The notes below the pieces were generated by a model. It was not told the DNA's origin. It saw only the letters and a list, made by a program, of their open reading frames with translations, and searched no databases. DNA of 64,000 bases, from assembly GCF_024749045.1 (NCBI RefSeq), contig NZ_CP087184.1:434001-498000 (forward strand). Direction: 5' to 3'. Every line of letters begins with the position of its first letter. Position 1 is the stretch's first letter. Origin of the DNA: Pseudomonas sp. B21-028 (GTDB lineage Bacteria; Pseudomonadota; Gammaproteobacteria; Pseudomonadales; Pseudomonadaceae). Both the position numbers and the translations under genes were made by a program. Shown here piece after piece: positions 17,419 through 28,129 of this stretch.

Positions 17419-18687
17419 ATGTCTGATCTGAAAACTGCCGCTCTCGAATATCACGCTAATCCTCGTCCAGGAAAGCTGAGTGTCGAGCTCACCAAGGCCA
17501 CCGCTACTGCCCGCGACCTGTCGCTGGCCTACAGCCCCGGCGTAGCCGAACCAGTCCGCGAAATCGCTCGCGACCCTGAACTGGCCTACAGATACACCGG
17601 CAAGGGCAACCTGGTTGCAGTCATTTCCGATGGCACCGCGATTCTCGGCCTGGGTGATCTGGGTCCACTGGCCTCCAAGCCCGTCATGGAAGGCAAGGGT
17701 GTGCTGTTCAAGCGTTTCGCCGGCATCGACGTGTTCGACATCGAAGTCGACTCCGAAAGCCCGCAAGCCTTCATCGACACCGTCAAGCGCATCTCCATCA
17801 CCTTCGGCGGTATCAACCTGGAAGACATCAAGGCGCCCGAGTGCTTTGAGATCGAACGCGCCCTGATCGAACAGTGCGATATTCCGGTGTTCCACGACGA
17901 CCAGCACGGTACCGCCATCGTGACCGCGGCCGGCATGATCAACGCCCTGGAAATCGCCGGCAAAACCTTGCCGGAAGCCAAGATCGTCTGCCTGGGCGCC
18001 GGCGCTGCGGCCATCTCCTGCATGAAATTGCTGGTGAGCATGGGCGCCAAGATCGAAAACATCTTCATGGTCGACCGTACCGGTGTGATCCACTCTGGTC
18101 GTAGCGATCTGAACCAGTACAAGGCCGTCTTCGCTCACGCGACCGACAAGCGCACCCTGGCGGACGCATTGGACGGCGCCGACGTATTCGTCGGCCTGTC
18201 GGGCCCGAACCTGCTGAGCCCGGAAAACCTGCTGCGCATGGCGCCGAACCCGATCGTGTTCGCCTGCTCGAACCCGGATCCGGAAATCTCCCCGGAACTG
18301 GCTCACGCCACCCGCAACGACGTGATCATGGCGACTGGCCGTTCGGACTACCCGAACCAGGTCAACAACGTATTGGGCTTCCCATTCATCTTCCGCGGTG
18401 CCCTGGACGTTCGCGCCAAGCGCATCAACGAAGAGATGAAAGTCGCGGCCGCCAACGCCCTGCGCGAACTGGCCAAGCTGCCGGTGCCTCAGGAAGTCTG
18501 TGACGCCTACGGCGGCATCAAGTTGGAGTTCGGTCGTGAGTACATCATTCCGAAGCCAATGGACGCCCGCCTGATCACCCTGATCTCCGACGCCGTGGCC
18601 AAGGCTGCGATCGAGACCGGCGTGGCAACCCTGCCGTACCCGAAAAACTACCCGCTCAAGAGCGTGGATGATGTGTTCAACGGTTAA
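17419..18687 (+). CDS. maeB: Malic enzyme, short form (no phosphotransacetylase domain)
   Basis: This enzyme oxidatively decarboxylates malate to pyruvate, producing NAD(P)H. The 422 residues cover the malic N-domain (YSPGVAEPV, catalytic Tyr; GKGVLFKRFAGIDVFDIEV) and the NAD-binding domain (CLGAGAAAISC). The divalent-metal acidic cluster is FHDDQHGTA. E. coli MaeB is ~760 residues because of a C-terminal PTA-like domain, which is absent here. Cofactor preference cannot be read from the sequence. It is monocistronic, with a strong terminator shared with ponA. A weak TTGTAG/TATCCT promoter (17-base spacer, 17348-17376) lies upstream. Confidence 0.93.
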   Translation: MSDLKTAALEYHANPRPGKLSVELTKATATARDLSLAYSPGVAEPVREIARDPELAYRYTGKGNLVAVISDGTAILGLGDLGPLASKPVMEGKGVLFKRFAGIDVFDIEVDSESPQAFIDTVKRISITFGGINLEDIKAPECFEIERALIEQCDIPVFHDDQHGTAIVTAAGMINALEIAGKTLPEAKIVCLGAGAAAISCMKLLVSMGAKIENIFMVDRTGVIHSGRSDLNQYKAVFAHATDKRTLADALDGADVFVGLSGPNLLSPENLLRMAPNPIVFACSNPDPEISPELAHATRNDVIMATGRSDYPNQVNNVLGFPFIFRGALDVRAKRINEEMKVAAANALRELAKLPVPQEVCDAYGGIKLEFGREYIIPKPMDARLITLISDAVAKAAIETGVATLPYPKNYPLKSVDDVFNG

Positions 18688-18700
18688 CAGCAGCCGCCCA

Positions 18701-18733
18701 TAAAAAAACCTGGCCTCGGCCAGGTTTTTTTAT
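18701..18733. terminator. Bidirectional terminator between malic enzyme gene and ponA
   Basis: aaaaaaacctggcc pairs perfectly with ggccaggttttttt around a tc-rich loop. A runs on one side and T runs on the other let it work for both convergent genes. Confidence 0.92.
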
Positions 18734-18740
18734 GGGCTTC

Positions 18741-18829
18741 GAGCGGCAAGCTTCAAGCTGCAAGTAGAGGCGAGGCCTACCGTGCTTGCTTTGGCTTTAC
18801 TTGAAGCTTGCGGCTTGACGCTCGCCGCT
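18741..18829. repeat. gcaagcttcaagc-type palindrome
   Basis: The arms gcggcaagcttcaagctgc and acttgaagcttgcggcttg form an inverted repeat with flanks gagcggc and gccgctg. It belongs to the same family as the heptamer repeat at 8793-8891 and ends at the ponA stop. Confidence 0.8.
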
Positions 18830-18835
18830 GCTTTC

Positions 18836-21304
18836 CTAGAACAGATCGATCGGCGCCGCTTCATCCGCCGGCAGCGGGCTGCCCGGCGCAACGCCATTGC
18901 CCAGTTCGTTGATCGACGGCGGGGTGTCTTCGCTCTTGAACAGCTCGAAGTACGCCCCCGGGGTGCCTGGCGTGGCCGCGCGGCCGCTGACCGGGTCGAC
19001 CCGCAGGCTGAGGATGCCTTCCGGTTCCGGCTGGGTATGCGGCGGCTTGTCCTTGAGGGCGGCGGCCATGTAGTTCATCCAGATAGGCAGCGCCACGGTG
19101 CCACCGAACTCGCGGCGACCCAGGCTCTCGGGCTGGTCGAAACCGGTCCAGACGGTGGTCACGTAATCGGCGTTGTAGCCGGAGAACCAGGCGTCCTTGG
19201 ATTCGTTGGTGGTGCCGGTCTTGCCCGCCAGGTCGGTACGTCCCAGGGCCAGTGCGCGACGGCCGGTGCCGAGCTTGATCACGTCCTCCAGCATGCTGTT
19301 GAGGATGTAGGTGGTGCGCCCGTCAACGATGCGTTCGGCGACAGCGGGTGCCTGGGGCGCTGCAGTGGCGGTGCTGGCTTCGCCCGGAGTCGGGTTCACC
19401 GTGAACGTCTCGGCGGACGGTGCGGCGACGCCGTCGCTGGCCTGCTCGCCGGTAGGCACCCGCGCCGGGTTGGCCACGAACAGTGTCTCGCCGTTGCGGC
19501 TTTCGATCCTGTCGATGAGGTACGGGGTGATCTTGTACCCACCGTTGGCGAATGTGCTCCAGCCCGTGGCGATTTCCATCGGGGTCAGGGTCGCGGTGCC
19601 CAGGGCCAGTGACAGGTTGCGGGGCAGGTCCTGTTTGTTGAAGCCGAACCGGGCGATGTAGTCGATGGTGCGATCCACCCCCAGCGCCTGCAACAGGCGG
19701 ATCGACACCAGGTTGCGCGACTTGTACAGCGCCTCGCGCAGACGGATCGGGCCGAGGAAGGTGTTGGTGTCGTTCTTCGGTCGCCAGACCTTGTCCAGGT
19801 ACTCGTCGACGAACACGATAGGCGCGTCGTTCACCAGGCTGGCGGCGGTATAGCCGTTATCCAGGGCGGCGCTGTAGACGAACGGCTTGAAGCTCGAGCC
19901 TGGCTGGCGCTTGGCCTGCAATGCACGGTTGTAGTTGCTCTGTTCGAAGGCGAAACCACCCACCAGGGAGCGGATCGCGCCGTCCTGCGGATCGAGGGAC
20001 ACCAGTGCGCCTTGTGCGGCCGGGATCTGGCTGAACTTGAGGGCATTGTCCGGCTGGCGCTGCACCCGGATCAGGTCGCCGACCTGGGCCACGTCCGACG
20101 GCTGTCGGGGGGTGGGGCCCATGCTGTTGGTGTTGAGGAACGGACGGGCCCATTTCATGGTGTCCCATTTCACCTGTTCCTCAAGCTCGCCGTTGCGCGT
20201 CAGCACCTTGATCTCGTCCTTGTCCACCTGGGTGACGATCGCCGGCTCCAGGCCACTGATGGTGCGTTGCTTGGTCAGCTCCAGGGCCCAGGCCTCCTTG
20301 GTCTTGCCCGGCAGGCGCGATTCCGGGCCGCGGTAGCCGTGGCGCTGATCGTAGGTCATCAGGCCTTCGTGCAGCGCGGTGTTGGCCATTTCCTGCAAGT
20401 TGCTCGGCACCGTGGTGGTGACGCGGAACCCTTCGGTATAGGCATCGCTGCCGTAGCGTCCGACCATCTCGGCCCGGGCCATTTCAGCGATGTACGGGGC
20501 GTTCACTTCCGGCGTCTGCACGTGATAGCTGGCGTTCAATGGCTCGTTGATCGCGGCGGTGTAGTCGGCTTCGCTGATCTTGCCGAGCTTGTACATGCGC
20601 CCCAGGATCCAGTCGCGACGCTCCTTGCTGCGCGCCGGGTTGGCCAGCGGGTTGAAGCGCGACGGCGCCTTGGGCAGGCCGGCAATCATCGCCATCTGCG
20701 CCAGGCTCACGTCACGGATCGACTTGCCGTAGTACACCTGGGCCGCCGCCTCGATGCCATAGGCGCGGTTGCCCAGGTAGATCTTGTTCACGTACAGCTC
20801 GAGGATTTCATCCTTGGTCAGCTGCCGTTCGATCTGCAGGGCCAGGAGAATCTCGGTGGTCTTGCGCGAGAAGCTGCGCTCGCTGGTCAGGAAGAAGTTC
20901 TTGGCCACCTGCATGGTAATGGTGCTGCCGCCGGACTGGATGTGCCCGCTCCGGACCAACTGGCTGGCGGCACGCATCAGGCTGCCCGGATCGACGCCAT
21001 AGTGGTTGGCGAAATTGTCGTCTTCGGCGCTGAGTAACGCATTGATGAAATTGGGCGGGATGTCGGCGAAGCGGATCGGCGTGCGGCGCATCTCGCCAAA
21101 TTCGGCAATCAGCTTGTTGTCGCTGCTGTATATCCGCAAAGGAATCTGCAACTGAATACTTCTCAGCGCCTCCACGGATGGCAATCCCGGACTAAGGTAA
21201 AGAAACGCACCGCTCAGACCCAGGAGCAGTCCGCAGAAAACGGCGATGATGGACCATCCGAAAAATTTCAGCAGACGAATCAAGGCTTTTGGATATCCAG
21301 GCAA
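18836..21304 (-). CDS. ponA: PBP1A, bifunctional peptidoglycan synthase
   Basis: This is an 822-residue class A penicillin-binding protein. One N-terminal membrane helix (~12-34) is followed by a glycosyltransferase domain (EDDNFANHYGVD, GGSTITMQVAKN, KDEILELYVNKIYLGNRAYG), an OB-like insertion and a transpeptidase domain with SSFK (active Ser), SRN and KTGTT. It polymerises and cross-links cell wall. The start at 21304 is a TTG; another TTG at 21283 (LIRLLKFFGW) matches the shorter N-terminus of the P. aeruginosa protein and may be the true one. It is divergent from pilM, the usual Pseudomonas arrangement. Confidence 0.95.
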   Translation of the reverse strand: MPGYPKALIRLLKFFGWSIIAVFCGLLLGLSGAFLYLSPGLPSVEALRSIQLQIPLRIYSSDNKLIAEFGEMRRTPIRFADIPPNFINALLSAEDDNFANHYGVDPGSLMRAASQLVRSGHIQSGGSTITMQVAKNFFLTSERSFSRKTTEILLALQIERQLTKDEILELYVNKIYLGNRAYGIEAAAQVYYGKSIRDVSLAQMAMIAGLPKAPSRFNPLANPARSKERRDWILGRMYKLGKISEADYTAAINEPLNASYHVQTPEVNAPYIAEMARAEMVGRYGSDAYTEGFRVTTTVPSNLQEMANTALHEGLMTYDQRHGYRGPESRLPGKTKEAWALELTKQRTISGLEPAIVTQVDKDEIKVLTRNGELEEQVKWDTMKWARPFLNTNSMGPTPRQPSDVAQVGDLIRVQRQPDNALKFSQIPAAQGALVSLDPQDGAIRSLVGGFAFEQSNYNRALQAKRQPGSSFKPFVYSAALDNGYTAASLVNDAPIVFVDEYLDKVWRPKNDTNTFLGPIRLREALYKSRNLVSIRLLQALGVDRTIDYIARFGFNKQDLPRNLSLALGTATLTPMEIATGWSTFANGGYKITPYLIDRIESRNGETLFVANPARVPTGEQASDGVAAPSAETFTVNPTPGEASTATAAPQAPAVAERIVDGRTTYILNSMLEDVIKLGTGRRALALGRTDLAGKTGTTNESKDAWFSGYNADYVTTVWTGFDQPESLGRREFGGTVALPIWMNYMAAALKDKPPHTQPEPEGILSLRVDPVSGRAATPGTPGAYFELFKSEDTPPSINELGNGVAPGSPLPADEAAPIDLF

Positions 21305-21461
21305 AGAATGAAAAAAGGCGTCAGGTGCAGGGAAAGACCCGTGCTTGCAGCAAAGCGAAAAAAACGCTGCGCATTATAAGCATTTTTTTCCGTCGCAAAC
21401 GTCATCCGGACGTCCGTCGGGCTGGGGTGATTGAACGCAATGCGTATTAGAGAGTCCGTAA

Positions 21462-22552
<1,091 letters not shown>

Positions 22553-22553
<1 letters not shown>

Positions 22554-23119
22554 TGGCACGGATCAACCTTCTTCCCTGGCGCGAAGAGCTGCGTGAAGAG
22601 CGCCGCAAGCGCTTCCTGCTGGCATTGGTGGGGGCGCTGGTCGGGGCGGTGGGGGTGACCTTGATCGGGGTTCAGTACCTGCACAGCGCCATCAACCACC
22701 AACTGGCGCGTAACGGGCATATTTCCGAGCAGATAGCGGTACTGGACGAGCGCATCAAGCAGATCAGCGAGCTGAAAGCCCGTCGCCAACAATTGCTGGA
22801 GCGCATGCGCATCATCCAGGACCTGCAGGGAAACCGCCCGGTCAGCGGGCGCATCTTCGACCAATTGGTGCGCACATTGCCGGACGGGGTGTATTTCACC
22901 GAAGTGAAAATGGAGGACAAGACGCTCTCCATCAAGGGCGCCGCGGAGTCCAACAACCGGGTCTCGGACCTGATGCGCAACCTGGACGCGTCGGATCTCT
23001 TTGACGCGCCCAGCCTGACGGAAGTCAAGGCCACGACGGCCGGGCAGCTCGACCAGGCCAACGTGTTCCAGCTGACGGTTCGCCAGACCCGGCCGGCCGA
23101 CGCGGAGGACGCCCAATGA
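22553..23119 (+). CDS. pilN: PilN, type IV pilus inner-membrane alignment protein
   Basis: PilN has 188 residues. Its N-terminal cytoplasmic motif INLLPWRE (residues 4-11) is the PilM-binding peptide. One membrane helix (~22-43) is followed by a coiled coil and a periplasmic ferredoxin-like domain that pairs with PilO. The ATG overlaps the pilM stop (TGATG). An upstream in-frame start at 22523 would overlap pilM without reason. Confidence 0.95.
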
Positions 23120-23739
23120 GGCCGGGAGAGTGGCTCGACGCACTGCGCAAGATCGACTTCAGTGATCTGGACACCAACAACGTCGGCTCCTGGCCGATGC
23201 CGGTCAAATGGCTGGCCGGCGTCCTGCTGGTGGTCCTGGTCCTGGGGTTGGGCTACAACTTTGCCGTGAGCGACCTGGAAAATCAGTTGCAGCAGGTGCG
23301 CGAGGAGGAAAATACCCTCAAGGCGCAGTTCGCGGGCAAGGCCCACATGGCCGCGAACCTGGAACGCTACACCGAGCAGATGAAGCAGATGGAAACCTCC
23401 TTTGGCGTGCTGTTGCGGCAATTGCCCAGCGACACCGAGGTGCCTGGGCTGCTGGAAGACATCACCCGCACTGGCCTGGGCAGCGGCCTGGAGTTCGAAG
23501 AGATCAAGCTGCTGCCCGAAGTGACCCAGCCGTTCTACATCGAGCTGCCGATCCAGATCACCGTGACCGGTGACTACCATGATTTGGCGACATTCGTCAG
23601 CGGTGTTGCCGGGCTGCCCCGCATTGTCACACTGCACGATTTTGACATCGCCCCGGCGGACCCCGAGGCGGGATCGAAGCTGCGCATGAGCATCCAGGCC
23701 AAGACCTACCGGTACAACGAGCAGGGGGCGCAACCATGA
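23116..23739 (+). CDS. pilO: PilO, type IV pilus inner-membrane alignment protein
   Basis: PilO has 207 residues: a cytoplasmic N-terminus, one membrane helix (~34-55, WLAGVLLVVLVLGLGYNFAV), a periplasmic coiled coil (LENQLQQVREEENTLKAQF) and a C-terminal ferredoxin-like domain. It forms heterodimers with PilN and contacts PilP. The ATG overlaps the pilN stop by four bases. Confidence 0.95.
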   Translation: MRPGEWLDALRKIDFSDLDTNNVGSWPMPVKWLAGVLLVVLVLGLGYNFAVSDLENQLQQVREEENTLKAQFAGKAHMAANLERYTEQMKQMETSFGVLLRQLPSDTEVPGLLEDITRTGLGSGLEFEEIKLLPEVTQPFYIELPIQITVTGDYHDLATFVSGVAGLPRIVTLHDFDIAPADPEAGSKLRMSIQAKTYRYNEQGAQP

Positions 23740-24278
23740 AGCCGCTCCGCTGCATGGGCCTGCTGGCCGGGCTGGTTGTGCTGGCCGGCTGTAACTACAA
23801 CAGTGGCTTCGACGACCTGGACGCCTACATGAATGAAGTGCGGTTGCGCCCACCCGGCAAGATCGAGCCGACGCCGACCTTCAAGCCAAATGAAACCTTT
23901 ACCTACAGCGCGTCCGACCTGCGCAGCCCGTTCTCGCGGCAGGTCCGGGTGGACCAGGCCGAACGGCAAAAAGGCTCGCGCAATGTCCGGCCTGATCCGA
24001 ACCGGGTCAAGCAGTACCTCGAAGGCTTCAACATCGAACAGTTTGAAATGGTTGGCACGATCGCCAATGCCAGTGGCTCCTATGCGCTGCTACGCGGCGC
24101 GGGCGGGGTGCACCGGCTCAAGGTCGGTGACTACCTGGGGCGCAACGACGGGCGAATCGTCGCCATCGGTGCCACCCAGGTCGATGTGGTCGAAATCGTT
24201 CCCGATGGCGATGGTGCCTGGCTGGAGCGACCACGGACCATTCCTTTGAAAGAGCACTCAGTGGAACTCGAACAATGA
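23736..24278 (+). CDS. pilP: PilP, type IV pilus lipoprotein
   Basis: PilP (180 residues) is an inner-membrane lipoprotein: the lipobox LAGC puts the lipidated residue at Cys19. After a flexible region, a small beta-sandwich domain (~95-170, EMVGTIANASGSYALLR...HRLKVGDYLGRNDGRI) binds the PilQ N-domains and joins the inner-membrane ring to the secretin. Start and stop codons overlap with pilO and pilQ by four bases each. Confidence 0.95.
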   Translation: MKPLRCMGLLAGLVVLAGCNYNSGFDDLDAYMNEVRLRPPGKIEPTPTFKPNETFTYSASDLRSPFSRQVRVDQAERQKGSRNVRPDPNRVKQYLEGFNIEQFEMVGTIANASGSYALLRGAGGVHRLKVGDYLGRNDGRIVAIGATQVDVVEIVPDGDGAWLERPRTIPLKEHSVELEQ

Positions 24279-26347
24279 ACAGGATTTTTACCGCCTTCGG
24301 TGTTTCGCTATGGATGGCGCTGATGTCACCGATGGTGCTTGGGGCGAGCCTGAAGACGCTGGATGTCGCGGCTTTGCCGGGGGACCGGGTCGAGTTGAAG
24401 CTTTCTTTCGATGGGCCACCGCCGACGCCCCGTGGCTATACCACCGAACAACCGGCCCGGATTGCCCTGGACCTGCCAGGGGTGACCAATCAGCTGGCGC
24501 GCAAGACCCAGGACCTGGGCAGCGGCAATGCACGCAGCGCCACCGTGGTCGAGGCGGGGGACCGTACCCGGCTGATCATCGGCCTCACCCAGTTGGTGCC
24601 GTATAACGCTCGGGTCGAAGGTAATAATCTGTTCGTGGTGGTCGGTAAGGGCGCGGAGCCGAAATCTACCGCCCAGGCCCCACGTCCGGCGGCTGCCGGT
24701 GTGGTGCCAGCCAGGAGCAACGCGCCGGTGGGCCGGGCCATTCGTGGCGTGGACTTCCAGCGCGGGACCCAGGGTGAAGGCAACGTGGTGATCGACCTGT
24801 CCGACCCGTCCATTGCGCCGGATATCCAGGAGCGGGAAGGCAAGATCATTCTCAACTTCGCCAGGACCCAATTGCCCGAACCGTTGCGGGTGCGCCTGGA
24901 CGTCAAGGACTTCGCCACCCCGGTGCAGTTCGTCAACGCCAGCGCCGGTTCCGACCGGGCCACCGTCAGCATCGAGCCCGGCGGTACCTTCGATTATTCG
25001 ACCTACCAGACCGACAACAAGCTGACCGTCAGCGTCCGGCCCATGACGGTCGAGGACTTGCGCAAGCGCGATACCGACCGTGCGGCCTACAACGGTGAAA
25101 AGCTGTCCCTGAATTTTCAGGACATCGAAGTGCGCTCGGTCCTGCAGCTGATTGCCGATTTCACCAACCTGAACCTGGTGGCAAGCGACACGGTGCAGGG
25201 CGGTATCACCTTGCGGTTGCAGAATGTTCCCTGGGACCAGGCGCTGGACCTGGTGCTGAAGACCAAGGGGCTGGACAAGCGCAAGGTCGGCAATGTGCTG
25301 TTGGTGGCCCCCGCCGATGAGATTGCGGCTCGCGAGCGCCAGGAACTGGAATCCCAGAAGCAGATTGCCGACCTGGCGCCGCTGCGGCGAGAGCTGTTGC
25401 AGGTCAACTATGCGAAGGCGGCGGACATCGCCAAGCTGTTCCAGTCGGTGACCAGCGCCGAAGCGAAAGCCGATGAGCGCGGTACGATCACGGTGGATGA
25501 GCGAACCAATAACATCATTGCCTACCAGACCCAGGACCGGCTCGACGAATTGCGCCGGATCGTGGCGCAGCTGGATATTCCGGTGCGCCAGGTAATGATC
25601 GAGGCCCGGATCGTTGAGGCCAACGTCGATTACGATAAAAGCCTGGGCGTGCGTTGGGGCGGCTCGGTGCAGAACAAGGGCAACTGGAACACTTCGGGCG
25701 TGACCAACGGCAGCTCCACCACCATCGGCACGCCGGGCAGCACCAGCACCAACCAGCCGTTCGTCGACATGGGCGCGTCGGGCAATACCTCGGGTATCGG
25801 CATTGCGTTCATCACCGACAACGTACTGCTGGATCTGGAACTGACAGCCATGGAAAAAACCGGTAACGGGGAAATCGTTTCCCAGCCCAAGGTAGTGACC
25901 TCCGACAAGGAGACCGCAAAAATCCTCAAGGGCACGGAAATTCCCTACCAGGAAGCCAGTTCCAGTGGGGCCACCTCGGTGTCGTTCAAGGAAGCCTCGC
26001 TATCGCTGGAGGTCACCCCGCAAATCACACCGGACAACCGCATCATCATGGAGGTCAAGGTCACCAAGGATGAGCCGGACTACCTGAACAAGGTCCAGGA
26101 AGTACCACCGATCAAGAAGAACGAAGTCAACGCCAAGGTGTTGGTCAATGATGGCGAGACCATTGTGATTGGCGGGGTTTTCTCAAATACTCAGAGCAAG
26201 GTTGTAGATAAGGTGCCATTTCTTGGCGATGTGCCGTATCTTGGCCGCCTTTTCCGGCGTGATCTGGTTTCGGAGAAAAAATCCGAGCTGCTGGTATTCC
26301 TCACTCCGCGTATCATGAATAACCAGGCGATTGCTGTGAGTCGTTGA
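24275..26347 (+). CDS. pilQ: PilQ, type IV pilus secretin
   Basis: This 690-residue outer-membrane secretin forms the pore for pilus exit and DNA uptake. It shows a signal peptide (to ~residue 24), AMIN-type peptidoglycan-binding domains in the first ~270 residues, an STN/N0 domain ([24 protein letters not shown]), N1 ([18 protein letters not shown]) and a C-terminal secretin core ([25 protein letters not shown], ending [15 protein letters not shown]). It is the last gene of the pil operon, four bases before aroK. Confidence 0.97.
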   Translation: MNRIFTAFGVSLWMALMSPMVLGASLKTLDVAALPGDRVELKLSFDGPPPTPRGYTTEQPARIALDLPGVTNQLARKTQDLGSGNARSATVVEAGDRTRLIIGLTQLVPYNARVEGNNLFVVVGKGAEPKSTAQAPRPAAAGVVPARSNAPVGRAIRGVDFQRGTQGEGNVVIDLSDPSIAPDIQEREGKIILNFARTQLPEPLRVRLDVKDFATPVQFVNASAGSDRATVSIEPGGTFDYSTYQTDNKLTVSVRPMTVEDLRKRDTDRAAYNGEKLSLNFQDIEVRSVLQLIADFTNLNLVASDTVQGGITLRLQNVPWDQALDLVLKTKGLDKRKVGNVLLVAPADEIAARERQELESQKQIADLAPLRRELLQVNYAKAADIAKLFQSVTSAEAKADERGTITVDERTNNIIAYQTQDRLDELRRIVAQLDIPVRQVMIEARIVEANVDYDKSLGVRWGGSVQNKGNWNTSGVTNGSSTTIGTPGSTSTNQPFVDMGASGNTSGIGIAFITDNVLLDLELTAMEKTGNGEIVSQPKVVTSDKETAKILKGTEIPYQEASSSGATSVSFKEASLSLEVTPQITPDNRIIMEVKVTKDEPDYLNKVQEVPPIKKNEVNAKVLVNDGETIVIGGVFSNTQSKVVDKVPFLGDVPYLGRLFRRDLVSEKKSELLVFLTPRIMNNQAIAVSR

Positions 26348-26351
26348 TTCT

Positions 26352-26870
26352 GTGCGAAATTTGATTCTTGTTGGGCCGATGGGCGCTGGAAAAAGCACCA
26401 TCGGCCGTTTGCTGGCCAAAGAGCTGCGCCTGCCGTTCAAAGATTCCGACAAGGAAATTGAATTGCGCACGGGCGCCAATATCCCGTGGATTTTCGACAA
26501 GGAAGGCGAACCAGGCTTTCGTGATCGCGAGCAGGCGATGATCGCCGAGCTGTGCGCGTTCGAAGGTGTGGTGCTGGCCACCGGTGGCGGCGCCGTGATG
26601 CGCGAAGCCAACCGTCGGGCGCTGCATGCTGGCGGACGGGTGGTCTACCTGCACGCCTCCGTCGAACAGCAGGTCGGCCGTACCGCCCGGGACCGCAACC
26701 GTCCGCTGTTGCGCACCGCCGATCCGGCCAAGACCCTGCGGGACCTGCTGGAGCTGCGTGATCCGCTGTACCGGGAGATCGCCGATCTGGTGGTGGAAAC
26801 CGACGAACGGCCTCCGAGGATGGTGGTGCTGGACATTCTCGAACGTCTGCAGCAGCTGCCTCCCCGTTAA
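26352..26870 (+). CDS. aroK: Shikimate kinase
   Basis: This 172-residue kinase phosphorylates shikimate in the common aromatic pathway. The Walker [10 protein letters not shown] (residues 8-16), the shikimate-binding DSD (FKDSDKEIE) and GGGAV motifs, and the lid region RDRNRPLL are all present. The start is a GTG four bases after the pilQ stop. It is placed as in other pseudomonads, between pilQ and aroB, and is probably cotranscribed with both. Confidence 0.96.
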   Translation: MRNLILVGPMGAGKSTIGRLLAKELRLPFKDSDKEIELRTGANIPWIFDKEGEPGFRDREQAMIAELCAFEGVVLATGGGAVMREANRRALHAGGRVVYLHASVEQQVGRTARDRNRPLLRTADPAKTLRDLLELRDPLYREIADLVVETDERPPRMVVLDILERLQQLPPR

Positions 26871-27018
26871 TGCACCACGGGAAATGCGCTATCCTCGGCG
26901 TCTCGCCGTCATCCGCCGGGGCGTGGCGGATGGCCGTCGAGTGGCGTCACAGCAGACACCGTGGACTTTTCGTTAATTGCAGGCAGGACGCCTGATTCCA
27001 TCTTCACCGTGGGGACAC

Positions 27019-28119
27019 ATGCAGACACTAAAGGTTGACCTGGGCGAGCGCAGCTACCCGATTCACATTGGCGAAGGCTTGCTGGACCAGCCGCAACTGC
27101 TGGTGCCACATATCGCTGGGCGGCAAGTCGCGATCATCTCCAACGAAACCGTCGCGCCGTTGTATCTGGAGCGCCTGACCCGCAGCCTGTCAGCCTTTTC
27201 GGTCATTTCCGTGGTGTTGCCCGACGGCGAGGCGTTCAAGAACTGGGAAACCCTGCAATTGATTTTCGACGGCCTGCTGACCGCGCGGCATGACCGTCGC
27301 ACCACGGTGGTGGCCCTGGGCGGTGGCGTGATCGGCGACATGGCCGGTTTTGCCGCGGCCTGCTACCAGCGTGGCGTCGACTTCATCCAGATTCCTACCA
27401 CGTTGCTGTCCCAGGTCGACTCGTCGGTGGGCGGCAAAACCGGGATCAACCATCCACTGGGCAAGAACATGGTTGGCGCTTTCTATCAGCCCAACGTGGT
27501 GCTGATCGATACCGCTACCCTCAATACCTTGCCGGCCCGTGAGTTGTCCGCGGGGCTCGCGGAGGTCATCAAGTACGGGCTGATCTGCGACGAGCCGTTC
27601 CTGGGCTGGCTTGAAGAGAACGTCGATCGCCTGCGGGCGCTGGACCAGGCAGCCCTGACCTACGCCATCGAGCGCTCCTGCGCGGCCAAGGCCGCGGTGG
27701 TCGGTGCCGATGAGCGGGAGTCGGGTGTGCGGGCCACGCTCAACCTGGGCCACACCTTTGGGCACGCCATCGAGACCCACATGGGGTATGGTGTCTGGCT
27801 ACATGGCGAGGCGGTCGCGGCCGGCACGGTCATGGCCCTGGAAATGTCCGCGCGCCTGGGCTGGATCAGCGAGCAGGAGCGTGATCGCGGCATTCGTCTC
27901 TTCCAGCGCGCCGGGCTACCGGTGGTGCCTCCCGAGGAAATGACCGAGGCCGATTTCCTCGAACACATGGCAATCGACAAGAAAGTGATCGATGGTCGTC
28001 TGCGTCTGGTGCTGCTGCGCCGCATGGGCGAAGCGGTGGTGACCGACGATTATCCGAAAGAGGTTCTACAGGCCACGCTGGGCGCGGATTACCACGCCCT
28101 GGCTCAGCTTAAAGGTTAA
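27019..28119 (+). CDS. aroB: 3-dehydroquinate synthase
   Basis: AroB converts DAHP to 3-dehydroquinate using NAD and a metal ion. The ATG at 27019 ([18 protein letters not shown]) follows gtggggac and gives 366 residues; an upstream in-frame start at 26977 adds 14 atypical residues. NAD-binding [13 protein letters not shown] and metal-binding residues in GHTFGHAIE and the LHGEAVA segment are present. A ~150-base gap after aroK may hold an extra promoter. Confidence 0.96.
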   Translation: MQTLKVDLGERSYPIHIGEGLLDQPQLLVPHIAGRQVAIISNETVAPLYLERLTRSLSAFSVISVVLPDGEAFKNWETLQLIFDGLLTARHDRRTTVVALGGGVIGDMAGFAAACYQRGVDFIQIPTTLLSQVDSSVGGKTGINHPLGKNMVGAFYQPNVVLIDTATLNTLPARELSAGLAEVIKYGLICDEPFLGWLEENVDRLRALDQAALTYAIERSCAAKAAVVGADERESGVRATLNLGHTFGHAIETHMGYGVWLHGEAVAAGTVMALEMSARLGWISEQERDRGIRLFQRAGLPVVPPEEMTEADFLEHMAIDKKVIDGRLRLVLLRRMGEAVVTDDYPKEVLQATLGADYHALAQLKG

Positions 28120-28129
28120 TAAGATTCCG